Source: Alphaproteobacteria bacterium (GTDB lineage: Bacteria; Pseudomonadota; Alphaproteobacteria; Caulobacterales; Aquidulcibacteraceae). Taken from it: DNA of 44,933 nucleotides. The DNA lies in contig JAGWZE010000030.1 in assembly GCA_018969015.1 (NCBI GenBank), positions 1 to 44,933 on the forward strand, in the 5' to 3' direction. The notes under the pieces are model-generated. The model was not told the origin of the DNA. It worked only from the letters and a program-made list of their open reading frames with translations, and searched no databases. This document shows positions 17,086 through 26,738 of the stretch, in pieces. Numbering within the stretch: position 1 is the first letter of the stretch; every line of letters begins with the position of its first letter. A program made the position numbers and the translations under genes.

Positions 17086-17292
17086 CACCGCGCTCACAAA
17101 GATTGATACGGCCTCACCAAAGCGCCGTCCAAGACCGTGCTCGGGGGCTCGGGCGTTAACGTGATGCTGATTTTCTGGGCGGCTGATCGGCGCGCATGGG
17201 CACGATCGGCCCCGCTCGCGCGCCAAGGCGCGACGGCCAGGGCGTGATCACGACCTCTTGACCAGAGCGGCCGATCACGCGTTCGTGCGGTC

Positions 17293-18060
17293 ATGGACTT
17301 TCTCGCGACCCCCGCCTTCTGGCTTTCCCTGACCACCCTGACGTTCCTCGAGATCGTGCTCGGGATCGACAACCTGCTGTTCGTCTCGATCGCGGTCGGG
17401 AAGCTGAAGGGGGCCGAGCAGGACAGGGCCCGGCGCATCGGCATCTGGGGCGCCATGGCGCTCCGGATCGTGATGCTCGCGGGCATCTTCTGGATCATCA
17501 ATCTCGACAAGCACCCGCTGTTCGCCCTCGATCCCGCACTCGCGCCGATGTTCGGAAAGGAGGGCGAGCACGCCGCCGAGTTCCTTCAGGTCACCGTCAA
17601 GGACCTCATCCTGTTCGCCGGGGGCCTCTTCCTGTTGTGGAAGGGCACGCAGGAGATCCACCAGAGCGTCGAAGGCACGCACCACGAAACGACCGCCGCC
17701 GGCGCCACGTTCGGCAGCGTCGTGGTGCAGTTGTTCGTCATCAACTTCGTGTTCTCGCTCGACAGCGTCATCACCGCCGTCGGCATGACCGACGACCTGG
17801 TGGTGATGATCACGGCGGTGGTTCTTTCGACCTTCGTGATGGCGTTCGCGTCGAAGCCGCTGGCCGAGTTCATCGAGAAGCACCCGACGACCAAGATGCT
17901 GGCGCTCGCCTTCATCCTCCTCGTCGGGGTGGCGCTCGTGGCCGACGCCGCCGGCTTCCACATCCCGCGCGGCTATCTTTACTTCGCCATCGCGTTCTCG
18001 CTGGCGGTGGAGCTGCTCAACATCCGCGCCCGCCGGAAAGGGGGCGTCGTCGAGCACTGA
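17293..18060 (+). CDS. TerC-family membrane protein
   Basis: Integral membrane protein of 255 residues with seven or so helices. The two acidic membrane motifs of the TerC family are present: F-L-E-I-V-L-G-I-D-N near 18-27 and V-F-S-L-D-S-V-I near 154-161. These would place carboxylates in the membrane for metal binding. Characterised relatives export manganese or help load exported metalloproteins, and some are tied to tellurite resistance, but no other ter genes are near. A loop with several His residues (E-I-H-Q, T-H-H-E) around 120-133 could bind metal. The 207-base leader does not show a recognisable yybP-ykoY manganese riboswitch. Convergent with maeB, 39 bases apart. Confidence 0.92.
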   Translation: MDFLATPAFWLSLTTLTFLEIVLGIDNLLFVSIAVGKLKGAEQDRARRIGIWGAMALRIVMLAGIFWIINLDKHPLFALDPALAPMFGKEGEHAAEFLQVTVKDLILFAGGLFLLWKGTQEIHQSVEGTHHETTAAGATFGSVVVQLFVINFVFSLDSVITAVGMTDDLVVMITAVVLSTFVMAFASKPLAEFIEKHPTTKMLALAFILLVGVALVADAAGFHIPRGYLYFAIAFSLAVELLNIRARRKGGVVEH

Positions 18061-18099
18061 CGACGCGGCCGCCGGCCCCTGTTCGCCGGACGCCGGCGC

Positions 18100-20373
18100 C
18101 TACTTCCGCATGGCCTTGTCGAACGCCGCAAGGGTGGCGTGCGTCACGATCTCCGAAACCGTCGCGTTGAGCGGGCAGATCTGGATCGAGGCGTCGAGGC
18201 CGACGACGAGCGGGCCCACCACCATCGCCCCGCCCAGCGCCGCCAGCAGCTTCGTCGAGATCGACGCGGAGTGGATCGCCGGCATGACCAGCACGTTGGC
18301 CGGCTCGGTCAGGCGGGAGAAGGGGTAGATCCGGCGCGCGTCCGATGAGAGCGCGACCTCTGGGCTCATCTCGCCCTCGTACTCGAACTCGATGTCTTCC
18401 CGGCGGTCGAGCAGGCCCACGGCCTCGCGCACCTTGGCGGCGCGCTCGCCCATCGGGTTGCCGAAGGTCGAGAACGAAAGGAACGCCACGCGCGGCGTCA
18501 CGCCGAAGCGCTCGGCGGTGCGCGCGGCCTGGACCGCGATCTGCGCCAGATCTTCCGCGCCCGGCATTTCGGTCACGTTCGTGTCGGCGATGAAGATCAT
18601 GCGGCCTTTGGAGAGCACGATCGAGACGCCCATCACGCGCGCGCGCGGCGCCGGATCGATCACCCGGCGCACGTCGTCGAGCGCCACGGAGAAGGGGCGG
18701 GTCACGCCCGTCACCATGCCGTCGGCGTGGCCGAGCGCGACCATGCAGGCGCCGAACACGTTGCGGTCCTGATTGACGAGGCGCTGCGCGTCGCGGTGCA
18801 GCGCGCCGTAGCGCTGCGAGCGCCTGTAGACGAACTCGGTATAGGCCGGGTTCGCGTCGCTGAGGCGCGCATTGACGATCTGCAGGCCGGCGTCCTCCGG
18901 AACGCCGACGAGCGCCATGTTGCGCAGCACCTGCTCCTCGCGGCCGATCAGGATCGCCTCGCCGAGGCCGAGCTCCTGGAACGCGTAGGCGGCGCGGATC
19001 ACGGCCGGCTCTTCACCCTCGGCGAACACGATGCGCTTGGGGCCGCCGCGCACGACGTTCTGGATCCGCTGCATCAGCGCGGCCGAGGGATCGAGCCGCT
19101 GCGCGAGGCTCGCGCGGTACGCGTCCATGTCCGCGATCGGCTTGCGCGCGACGCCGGTGTCCATCGCCGCCTGGGCGACGAGCGGCGGCACGGTGGCGAT
19201 CAGGCGCGGATCGAAGGGGGTGGGGATGATGTAGTCCGGCCCGAACTTGAGCCGGCGGCCGTGATAGGCGGCGGCCACTTCGTCCGGCACGTCTTCCTGC
19301 GCGAGCTCGGCGAGCGCCTTGGCCGCGGCGAGCTTCATCTCTTCGTTGATCGTCCGGGCGCGGACATCGAGCGCGCCACGGAAGATATAGGGGAAGCCGA
19401 GAACGTTGTTGACCTGGTTGGCGTAGTCCGAGCGGCCCGTGGCGATGATCGCGTCGTCACGCACTTCGCGGATCTCTTCCGGCAGGATTTCCGGATCCGG
19501 ATTGGCCATCGCGAAGATGATCGGGTTCTTCGCCATCGACTTGACCATCTCTTTGGTCACGGACTTGGCGACGCTGAGTCCCATGAAGCAGTCCGCGCCC
19601 TTCATCGCCTCGGCGAGCGTGCGCAGCTTGGTGTCGACGGCGTGGGCGGCCTTGAACTGGTCCATGCCCTTCTCGCGGCCGCGATAGATCACGCCCTCGC
19701 GGTCGCAGACGATGACGTTCTCGTGCCGCACGCCCATCAGCTTCAAAAGACTGATCACCGAAAGACCGGCCGCGCCGGCCCCGTTGACGACGACGCGCAC
19801 GTCCTTGATGTCGCGGTCGGTCAGCTTGCAGGCATTGATGAAGCCGGCGGCGGCGATGATCGCCGTGCCGTGCTGGTCATCGTGGAAGACGGGAATGTCG
19901 AGCTCGTCGCGCAGCCGGCTTTCGATGATGAAGCACTCGGGCGCTTTGATGTCCTCGAGATTGATGCCGCCCCAGGTCGGACCGATGTTCTTGACGGTGC
20001 GGATCAGGTCTTCCGGATCCTTGGTGAACACTTCCACGTCGATCGAGTCGATGTCCGCGAAGCGCTTGAACAGGACGGCCTTGCCTTCCATCACCGGCTT
20101 CGACGCGAGCGGGCCGAGATCGCCAAGGCCCAGGATCGCGGTGCCGTTCGAGATCACGGCGACCATGTTGCCCTTGGACGTGTAGTCGTAGGCGCGGTCC
20201 GGGTCTTCGGCGATCGCCTTCACCGGAACCGCCACGCCCGGCGAATAGGCGAGGGAAAGGTCCCGCTGCGTCGCCATCGGCTTCGTGGGGGTGATCGACA
20301 GCTTCCCCGGCGGGTTCGCCCGGTGGAACGCGAGGGCTTCCTCGTCCGTGAAACTGCGCTTTTCTTCCGACAT
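18100..20373 (-). CDS. maeB: NADP-dependent malic enzyme with C-terminal PTA-like domain
   Basis: Cytoplasmic enzyme that decarboxylates malate to pyruvate, giving NADPH. It has 757 residues, the usual MaeB length. The N-terminal malic domain is at about 15-160 (S-L-A-Y-S-P-G-V-A-V-P and Y-D-Y-T-S-K-G-N). The NAD(P) domain is at about 165-400 with V-V-V-N-G-A-G-A-A-G. The C-terminal phosphotransacetylase-like domain is at about 430-757 (R-I-V-F-A-E-G-E-E); it normally regulates the enzyme by acetyl-CoA and is not catalytic. The ATG at 20373 gives the common start M-S-E-E-K-R-S-F-T; its ribosome site is weak. Divergent from mutS across 205 bases, an order seen in many Hyphomicrobiales. The enzyme pairs well with gdhZ in amino-acid and C4 metabolism. 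Confidence 0.97.
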   Translation of the reverse strand: MSEEKRSFTDEEALAFHRANPPGKLSITPTKPMATQRDLSLAYSPGVAVPVKAIAEDPDRAYDYTSKGNMVAVISNGTAILGLGDLGPLASKPVMEGKAVLFKRFADIDSIDVEVFTKDPEDLIRTVKNIGPTWGGINLEDIKAPECFIIESRLRDELDIPVFHDDQHGTAIIAAAGFINACKLTDRDIKDVRVVVNGAGAAGLSVISLLKLMGVRHENVIVCDREGVIYRGREKGMDQFKAAHAVDTKLRTLAEAMKGADCFMGLSVAKSVTKEMVKSMAKNPIIFAMANPDPEILPEEIREVRDDAIIATGRSDYANQVNNVLGFPYIFRGALDVRARTINEEMKLAAAKALAELAQEDVPDEVAAAYHGRRLKFGPDYIIPTPFDPRLIATVPPLVAQAAMDTGVARKPIADMDAYRASLAQRLDPSAALMQRIQNVVRGGPKRIVFAEGEEPAVIRAAYAFQELGLGEAILIGREEQVLRNMALVGVPEDAGLQIVNARLSDANPAYTEFVYRRSQRYGALHRDAQRLVNQDRNVFGACMVALGHADGMVTGVTRPFSVALDDVRRVIDPAPRARVMGVSIVLSKGRMIFIADTNVTEMPGAEDLAQIAVQAARTAERFGVTPRVAFLSFSTFGNPMGERAAKVREAVGLLDRREDIEFEYEGEMSPEVALSSDARRIYPFSRLTEPANVLVMPAIHSASISTKLLAALGGAMVVGPLVVGLDASIQICPLNATVSEIVTHATLAAFDKAMRK

Positions 20374-20578
20374 GTCTGACTGAGCCGCCCGTCTTTTGGA
20401 GAGGCGACACCCTAAAGCGCGTCGCGGACGGGTCAATCGAGACCGGCCGGCGCCCCAGGGCGGCGCGGGGCCGCATGACGCGGCGGCCTGCGAAGCGGGC
20501 CGCGGGGCGCCTTTCGTTCGCGCCGCGACGACCGGCAGGACGCTCGCGCCCCCGCGCCGGACCGTTTATGCAGAACCG

Positions 20579-23221
20579 ATGGCCGATTCCGCAGAAGCGC
20601 CCGAAAAGCTCACGCCGTTCATGGCGCAGTTCTTCGCTGCGAAGAACCAGCATCCGGACGCGCTCGTCTTCTTCCGGATGGGCGATTTCTACGAGCTCTT
20701 CTTCGAGGACGCAGAGAAGGCCGCCGCCGCTCTCGACATCACGCTGACGAAACGCGGTCAGCACCAGGGCGATCCGATCCCGATGTGCGGCGTTCCCTGG
20801 CACCAGGCCGAGGGATACCTGGCGCGGCTGATCCGGCAGGGCTTCCGCGTCGCCGTCGTCGAGCAGATGGAGGACCCCGCCGAGGCCAAGAGGCGCGGCG
20901 CGAAGTCGATCGTGCGCCGGGAGGTCGTCCGCGTCGTCACGCCCGGCACGCTCACCGATGACGCGCTTCTGGACGCCCGGTTCTCGGCGCGGCTGGCGGC
21001 GGTGGCGTTCGGGCCCGATGGCGCGGCGCTGGCGTGGGCCGATGTGTCCACCGGCGCCTTCGAGGTTGGTCCTGCGCCGCGGCTCGAGGACGCACTGGCG
21101 GCCGTGGCGCCGGCGGAGCTCCTCGTGGCCGAGCCCGATGCGGCCCGCCTGCGCGGCGTCGCGGAGGAGTGTGGCGCGGCGCTGACCGTGCGACCGGGCC
21201 CGAAAGCGGACGCCCGTTTCGGCGCCCGCCGCGCGCGCGAGCTGTACGAGGTCGCCACGCTCGACGGGTTCGGCGCCTTCACCGAGGCCGAACTCGCCGC
21301 GATCGGGCTGCTGCTCGACTATATCGAACTCACGCAGGCCGGCGCAGCCCCGCGCCTGAAGCCGCCGCGGCGTGTCACGCCCGGGGCGGTGATGGCCATC
21401 GATCCGGCGACGCGGGCGGCGCTGGAGATCGAGCGCTCGATGCGCGGCGCGCGCGAGGGCTCTCTCCTGGCCGCCGTCGATCGGACGGTCACCGCCGCGG
21501 GCGGGCGGCTGCTCGGCGAACGGCTCGCGCGGCCGCTGACGGACGTTGACGCCATCAAGGCCCGCCACGACTCGGTGGCGTTCTTCCTGGGCGAGCCGCG
21601 CATCCGGGCTGATGTCCGGTCTGTGCTGAAATCCGGCGCCGACATCGCGCGGGCGCTCACGCGCCTGACGCTCGGGCGCGGGGGCCCGCGCGACCTCGCG
21701 GCCCTGCGCGATGGCTTGCGCGCCGGGGAGGCGGCGGCGGGTGTGGTCACGACGCCGGCGGCTCCCGCCGAGGTGGCGGAGGCCGCGCGCGCGTTGACGC
21801 TGACGGCGATCCCCGCGCTCGGCGCGCTGGCGGCGCATCTCGCCCGCGTGCTCGCCGCCGATCTGCCGACGCTCGCGCGGGACGGCGGGTTCCTGGCCGA
21901 CGGCGCGGACGCCGCCCTCGACGCCGCCCGTGCCCTGCGAGACGACAGCCGGCGCGTGATCGCCGCCCTGCAACAGGAGCTCGCCGAGCGCACCGGCCTG
22001 CCGCTGAAAGTGCGGCACAATGCGGTGCTCGGATACCATGTGGAGGCGACGCCGAAGCAGGCCGAGGCGCTCGTCGCGCCGCCGCTCTCGGCCGTGTTCA
22101 TTCATCGCCAGACGACCGCCTCGGCCGTGCGCTTCACCACCACGGAGCTCGCCGAACTCGATCGCCGGATCGAACGCGCGGCGTCCGAGGCGCTCGCGCG
22201 CGAACTGGCCGTGTTCCAGGAGCTTGTCGCGCGGGTGGTCGGGCTCGAAGGGCCCTTGCGGGCCGCGGCGGACGCCCTGGCGATCCTCGACGTCGCGGCG
22301 GCTTTGGCGGAATGGGCGGACGAGGCGGAGGCGGTGCGCCCCGAAATCGACGACAGCGGCGCCCTGATCGCCGACGCCGCCCGTCATCCCGTGGTCGAAC
22401 AGGCCTTGCGGCGGGAAGGTAAGCCGTTCACCGCGAACGACGTGCGGCTCGACGCCGAAGGGCAGGCGGGCGCGCGACTGCTGCTCGTCACCGGGCCGAA
22501 CATGGCGGGGAAGAGCACCTATCTGCGGCAGGTCGCGCTGCTGGCGATCCTGGCGCAGGCGGGGGCCTATGTGCCGGCGCGGCGGCTGCGGCTGGGTGTG
22601 GTGGATCGTGTGTTCTCACGCGTCGGCGCGTCGGACGATCTGGCCCGCGGGCGCTCAACCTTCATGCTCGAAATGGTCGAAACGGCCGCGATCCTGAACC
22701 AGTCCGGCCCGCGCGCGCTCGTGGTGCTCGACGAGGTGGGGCGCGGCACCGCAACGTTCGACGGCCTAGCCATCGCCTGGGCCGTCGCGGAGCACCTGCA
22801 CGAAGTGAACCGTTGCCGGGCGGTGTTCGCCACGCACTATCACGAGATGACGGGCCTGCCCGATCGGCTGGCGAGCGCGGCCAACGCGAGCCTGCGCGCC
22901 AAGGAATGGAAGGGGGACCTCGTCTTCCTGCATGAGGTCGCGCCAGGCCCGGCGGACCGCAGCTACGGGATCCAGGTCGCCAAGCTCGCCGGTCTGCCGC
23001 GTGCGGCGGTGGAGCGTGCGCGCGCGGTGCTCACGCGGCTCGAAAGCGGGAAGGGCGGGCGGATGTCGGGCGGGCTCGACGCGTTGCCGCTGTTCGCCGA
23101 TGCGCCGCCGCCGCCCGAGCCGTCGGTGGTGGAGGCCAAACTCGCGGCGCTGGATCCGGACTCGATGAGCCCGCGCGAGGCGCTCGAGGCGCTGTACGCG
23201 TTGAAGAAGCTGCTGGGGTGA
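20579..23221 (+). CDS. mutS: DNA mismatch repair protein MutS
   Basis: Recognises base mismatches and small loops and recruits MutL. It has 880 residues. The mismatch-binding F-Y-E motif is at 37-39 (G-D-F-Y-E-L-F). The lever and clamp domains follow. The ABC-type ATPase has T-G-P-N-M-A-G-K-S-T near 638-647, then G-R-S-T-F-M-L-E-M, D-E-V-G-R-G-T, and the A-T-H-Y-H-E-M switch. The open frame extends 61 codons upstream, but that part is unlike MutS; the ATG at 20579 (M-A-D-S-A-E-A-P-E-K) fits the family. No clear ribosome site precedes it. All active-site motifs are intact. Confidence 0.97.
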   Translation: MADSAEAPEKLTPFMAQFFAAKNQHPDALVFFRMGDFYELFFEDAEKAAAALDITLTKRGQHQGDPIPMCGVPWHQAEGYLARLIRQGFRVAVVEQMEDPAEAKRRGAKSIVRREVVRVVTPGTLTDDALLDARFSARLAAVAFGPDGAALAWADVSTGAFEVGPAPRLEDALAAVAPAELLVAEPDAARLRGVAEECGAALTVRPGPKADARFGARRARELYEVATLDGFGAFTEAELAAIGLLLDYIELTQAGAAPRLKPPRRVTPGAVMAIDPATRAALEIERSMRGAREGSLLAAVDRTVTAAGGRLLGERLARPLTDVDAIKARHDSVAFFLGEPRIRADVRSVLKSGADIARALTRLTLGRGGPRDLAALRDGLRAGEAAAGVVTTPAAPAEVAEAARALTLTAIPALGALAAHLARVLAADLPTLARDGGFLADGADAALDAARALRDDSRRVIAALQQELAERTGLPLKVRHNAVLGYHVEATPKQAEALVAPPLSAVFIHRQTTASAVRFTTTELAELDRRIERAASEALARELAVFQELVARVVGLEGPLRAAADALAILDVAAALAEWADEAEAVRPEIDDSGALIADAARHPVVEQALRREGKPFTANDVRLDAEGQAGARLLLVTGPNMAGKSTYLRQVALLAILAQAGAYVPARRLRLGVVDRVFSRVGASDDLARGRSTFMLEMVETAAILNQSGPRALVVLDEVGRGTATFDGLAIAWAVAEHLHEVNRCRAVFATHYHEMTGLPDRLASAANASLRAKEWKGDLVFLHEVAPGPADRSYGIQVAKLAGLPRAAVERARAVLTRLESGKGGRMSGGLDALPLFADAPPPPEPSVVEAKLAALDPDSMSPREALEALYALKKLLG

Positions 23222-23342
23222 CGGCGGCCAAGCGCGACACGCCCCCTCAACCGACTTGCGAACGCGCCGGATGAGGGGAAAAAACGGGCGCGCGAATTCT
23301 CGCGATCGCGCGTTGCCCGAAATGGCCGAACTTTGAGGCGGC

Positions 23343-23711
23343 TTAGCGCTGGGGCGTGATCGGCGCCGTGGGATCGCCGCGGAGCGCGTTTGACGCGGCG
23401 GCGATGGCCGCGCCACGGGCGACCGCGTCCTGCGCGACCGGCAGCTGCGCGACGGACGCCACGTACATGAGGCTGGCGCCCATCACCATGCCCAGCACGA
23501 GCCCGCCCATGCCCCATTTGGCGGCGGCGAACCAATAGGCGGAGGAGCGCTCGCGCCGCATGAGGCTGCGCATGGCGCGCGTTTCAGCGGCGAAATCCGG
23601 AGCGGGCGCAACGTCGTATCCTCGCGGCGCGGCCGGCGTGGCGGCCTTGGTGGACTCATAGCCCGAAGCTTCTTCCACGGGCGTCAAACGAACCCGGCCT
23701 GCTGGACGCAT
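23343..23711 (-). CDS. Small single-pass membrane protein, unknown
   Basis: Protein of 122 residues. About 55 mostly polar residues come first, with a basic patch (M-R-R-E-R) near 50. A single membrane helix lies near 60-85 (G-M-G-G-L-V-L-G-M-V-M-G-A-S-L-M-Y-V), then an Ala-rich tail, so the N-terminus is probably in the cytoplasm. No family is recognised. ATG 23711 was chosen because GGGGAGAGGCACGC precedes it; the frame is open 17 codons further. It sits between mutS and glnD on the opposite strand, where many relatives have other genes. Confidence 0.7.
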   Translation of the reverse strand: MRPAGRVRLTPVEEASGYESTKAATPAAPRGYDVAPAPDFAAETRAMRSLMRRERSSAYWFAAAKWGMGGLVLGMVMGASLMYVASVAQLPVAQDAVARGAAIAAASNALRGDPTAPITPQR

Positions 23712-23908
23712 GCGTGCCTCTCCCCGGCGAAAAAAGCGGGGGTCCCACCGCAGCAGGACCATTCCAAAAGCGTAAGCCGGGCCCCCCCGGCGTTCCTAGT
23801 GAACGATCCGTTAAAGGCGAAGATAGGGCAAGCCCGGATGTGGAGTCGGCGCGCAACGCCGCAGGGTTGCGCCTTGGCGGGGCAGGCGCCGCACAATAGG
23901 GTCGCGCC

Positions 23909-26734
23909 ATGAGCACCACCGTGCGCCGCGTGCGCCTGAAGCCCGCCAAGATCGAGGACGTCGTCGACGGTCTCAAGCTCCGCGCCCAGCTGACCGCCGC
24001 CGCCCTGGACCATATCGGCGACGAGGGCGGCGCCCGCAAAGCCGCAATGCGCCTGCTGCACGGCGCGCTGTTCCGCGGGCGTATGATCGCCAAGGAGCGT
24101 CTGGAGGACGGCGCCTCCGGCCACGAGACCTCGCGCCTGCTTTCGAGCGTCGCCGACGAGGTGATCCGCGCGCTCTACGATTTCACCACGGTGCACATCT
24201 TCCGCTCGCGCAACCCGACCGCCGGTGAGCGGTTCGCGATCGTGGCGGTTGGCGGCTACGGCCGCGGCCAGCTCGGGCCGTCGTCGGACATCGATCTCCT
24301 GTTCCTGCGCGCCTACAAGATGACGCCCTGGGCCGAGAGCGTCACCGAGTACCTGCTCTATGCGCTCTGGGACATGAGCCTGAAGGTCGGCCACTCGTCG
24401 CGCACGGTGGACGAATGCCTGCGGCTCGCCCGCGAGGACCACACGATCCAGACGGCGCTGCTCGAAGCGCGCCACATCGCCGGCGATGCGACGCTCACGG
24501 AAGAACTGCGCGCGCGCTACCGCAAAGAGGTCGCGATCCCCGGCCACCGCGCCTTCGTGCAGGCCAAGCTGAAGGAGCGGGATCTGCGCCACGCGCGCTC
24601 GGGCGAAAGCCCCTACATGGTCGAGCCGAACCTGAAAGAGGGCAAAGGCGGTCTGCGCGATCTGCACACGATCTACTGGATCCTGAAGCACCAGTACGGG
24701 TTCGAGAATTTCGGCGCCTTCCTGCGCTCCGGCATCTTCCCGCGCGAGGACCTCGCGCGATTCATGCGGGCCTCGGACTTTCTGTGGACGGTGCGTTGCC
24801 ATCTGCACTTCCTCACGGGACGCGCCGAGGAGCGGCTGACGTTCGATCTGCAGCCGGAGATGGCGGTGCGGATGGGCTTCGGCGATCGCGGCTCGCAGGC
24901 CGGCGTGGAGCGCTTCATGAAGCGCTTCTTCCTGGCGGCGAAGGATGTCGGCGCGCTCACACGGATCTTCGCGGCGCGGCTCGAAGTGAAGGCCGTGAAG
25001 GGGATGGACCTCGCCGCATTCTTCCCGTCCCGTACGGCCAAGGCGCTCGATCCCCCGTTCGCGCTGGAAGGCCAACGCGTCACGATCGCGGATCTCGCCG
25101 CGTTCGATCGCGATCCGGTGAACCTCTTGCGCCTGTTCCAGATCGCCGATGCGCGCGGCTACGACATCCACCCCGATGCGCTGGCGCATGCGGCGAAAAG
25201 CCTGCGGTCGATCACGCCGGCCGTGCGCCGCGATCCCGAAGCGGCGCGCGTGTTTCTGGACTGCGCCGCCGGCAAAACTCCGGGCCGCACGCTCGCGCTC
25301 ATGAACGAGGCCGGCGTGCTGGGCCGGTTCGTGCCGGAGTTCGGCGCCATCGTCGCGCAGATGCAGTTCAACATGTACCATCACTTCACGGTGGACGAGC
25401 ACACGCTGCGCGCTGTCGAAGTGATTTCCGAGATCGAAGGCGGGCGGTTCCAGGCCGAGCATCCGCTCTCGACCGCGATCTTCCCCAAGATCATCCACCG
25501 TCGCGTGCTCTATCTCGCGATGCTGCTGCACGACACCGGCAAGGGCATCGGCGATCAGCAGATCGAAGGGGAGAAGAGCGCCCGTGCGGCTTGCGAACGC
25601 CTGGGGCTGCCGGCGGAAGAGGTCGATCTCGTCGGCTGGTTGGTGCGCAATCACCTCGCGATGAGCGACGTGGCGCAGAAGCGCGACATTGGCGATCCCC
25701 GCACCGTGGCGAACTTCACGGCGCTGGTGGGCGACGTCGAGCGTCTGCGTTTGCTCCTGGTGTTGACGGTGGCGGACATCCGCGCCGTCGGGCCGGGCGT
25801 GTGGAACAGCTGGAAGGGCCAGCTGCTGCGCGATCTCTACCGCCTGACCGAAGCCGCGCTGCACGGCGGCCAGACGGACGAGGCGGGCGTGCGCGAGCGG
25901 CTGGCGGCGCAGGCCCGTGCGGCGAAGGAGGATCTCGTCGCGCGCCTGGGCGGGATCACGCCCCAACTCGAGACGTGGCTCGCCAGCCTCGACGACGCCT
26001 ACTGGATCTCGTTCGACGCCGACGCCCTCGCGTGGCATGCGCGCGAATCCACGCTTACGGCGCCTGGCGGCGTGCACGTCGCCGCACGCACGGACGAGCG
26101 GCGCGGCGTGACGGAAGTCCTCGTGCGCGCGGCGGACCGTCCGGGTCTCTTCGCGCGGCTCGCGGCCGCGCTTGCCGAGTCCGGCGCCGACGTGCGCGAT
26201 GCGCGCGCCCACACCACGCGCGACGGGCGCGCGTTCGACCTGTTCTCCGTGCAGGATGCGGCCGGCATGCCGTTTTGCGGCGACAACGCGCATGCGCTCG
26301 AGCGGCTGCTGGCGCGCGTGAAGCGGGCCGCCGAGGACGACGCGCCATTGGCCACGCCGGCGCGGCGCCCGGCGATGCGGCGCGCCGCGGCGTTCGCGAT
26401 CGATCCGTGGGTGCGGATCGATGACGACGTCTCCCACGCCTCGACCGTGATCGAGGTCTCCGGCCGCGATCGCCCCGGCCTGTTGGCGGCGCTCGCGAAG
26501 GTGCTGGCGGAAGCCGAGCTTTCGATCGTGTCCGCCCACATCGACGCCTACGGGGAGCGCGTCGCCGACGTGTTCTACGTGCAGGAGAAGGGCGGGGGAA
26601 AGCTGCGCGACGCCGCGCGCGCCGAACGTGTCACCGCCGAGCTGATCGCGGCGTTGCGCGACGGCGAGCCTGACGCCCCCGCCGATCCGCGCAAGCAGAA
26701 GCTGGCGGTCGCGCGCGCGTCGCAGGGGCGGTGA
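23909..26734 (+). CDS. glnD: [Protein-PII] uridylyltransferase/uridylyl-removing enzyme GlnD
   Basis: Senses glutamine and adds or removes UMP on PII proteins, and so sets nitrogen control. It has 941 residues, full length. The nucleotidyltransferase domain has G-G-Y-G-R-G (115-120) and S-D-I-D-L (126-130). The HD phosphohydrolase domain has L-L-H-D-T-G-K-G with H541 and D542. Two C-terminal ACT domains that bind glutamine begin near 732 (V-L-V-R-A-A-D-R-P-G-L-F) and 846 (V-S-G-R-D-R-P-G-L-L). All domains look active. Its targets GlnB/GlnK are not in the window; the SbtB protein here lacks a T-loop tyrosine. It converges with chrA, 4 bases apart. Confidence 0.97.
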   Translation: MSTTVRRVRLKPAKIEDVVDGLKLRAQLTAAALDHIGDEGGARKAAMRLLHGALFRGRMIAKERLEDGASGHETSRLLSSVADEVIRALYDFTTVHIFRSRNPTAGERFAIVAVGGYGRGQLGPSSDIDLLFLRAYKMTPWAESVTEYLLYALWDMSLKVGHSSRTVDECLRLAREDHTIQTALLEARHIAGDATLTEELRARYRKEVAIPGHRAFVQAKLKERDLRHARSGESPYMVEPNLKEGKGGLRDLHTIYWILKHQYGFENFGAFLRSGIFPREDLARFMRASDFLWTVRCHLHFLTGRAEERLTFDLQPEMAVRMGFGDRGSQAGVERFMKRFFLAAKDVGALTRIFAARLEVKAVKGMDLAAFFPSRTAKALDPPFALEGQRVTIADLAAFDRDPVNLLRLFQIADARGYDIHPDALAHAAKSLRSITPAVRRDPEAARVFLDCAAGKTPGRTLALMNEAGVLGRFVPEFGAIVAQMQFNMYHHFTVDEHTLRAVEVISEIEGGRFQAEHPLSTAIFPKIIHRRVLYLAMLLHDTGKGIGDQQIEGEKSARAACERLGLPAEEVDLVGWLVRNHLAMSDVAQKRDIGDPRTVANFTALVGDVERLRLLLVLTVADIRAVGPGVWNSWKGQLLRDLYRLTEAALHGGQTDEAGVRERLAAQARAAKEDLVARLGGITPQLETWLASLDDAYWISFDADALAWHARESTLTAPGGVHVAARTDERRGVTEVLVRAADRPGLFARLAAALAESGADVRDARAHTTRDGRAFDLFSVQDAAGMPFCGDNAHALERLLARVKRAAEDDAPLATPARRPAMRRAAAFAIDPWVRIDDDVSHASTVIEVSGRDRPGLLAALAKVLAEAELSIVSAHIDAYGERVADVFYVQEKGGGKLRDAARAERVTAELIAALRDGEPDAPADPRKQKLAVARASQGR

Positions 26735-26738
26735 TCGC

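Noticed and set aside
17086-17292. Manganese riboswitch (yybP-ykoY) before the TerC-family gene
   Set aside because: TerC genes often carry one, so I looked, but the conserved loop sequences are not present in this leader.
18061-18099. Two-way terminator between the TerC-family gene and maeB
   Set aside because: GCCGGC-type repeats can form a hairpin, but neither strand has a T run after it.
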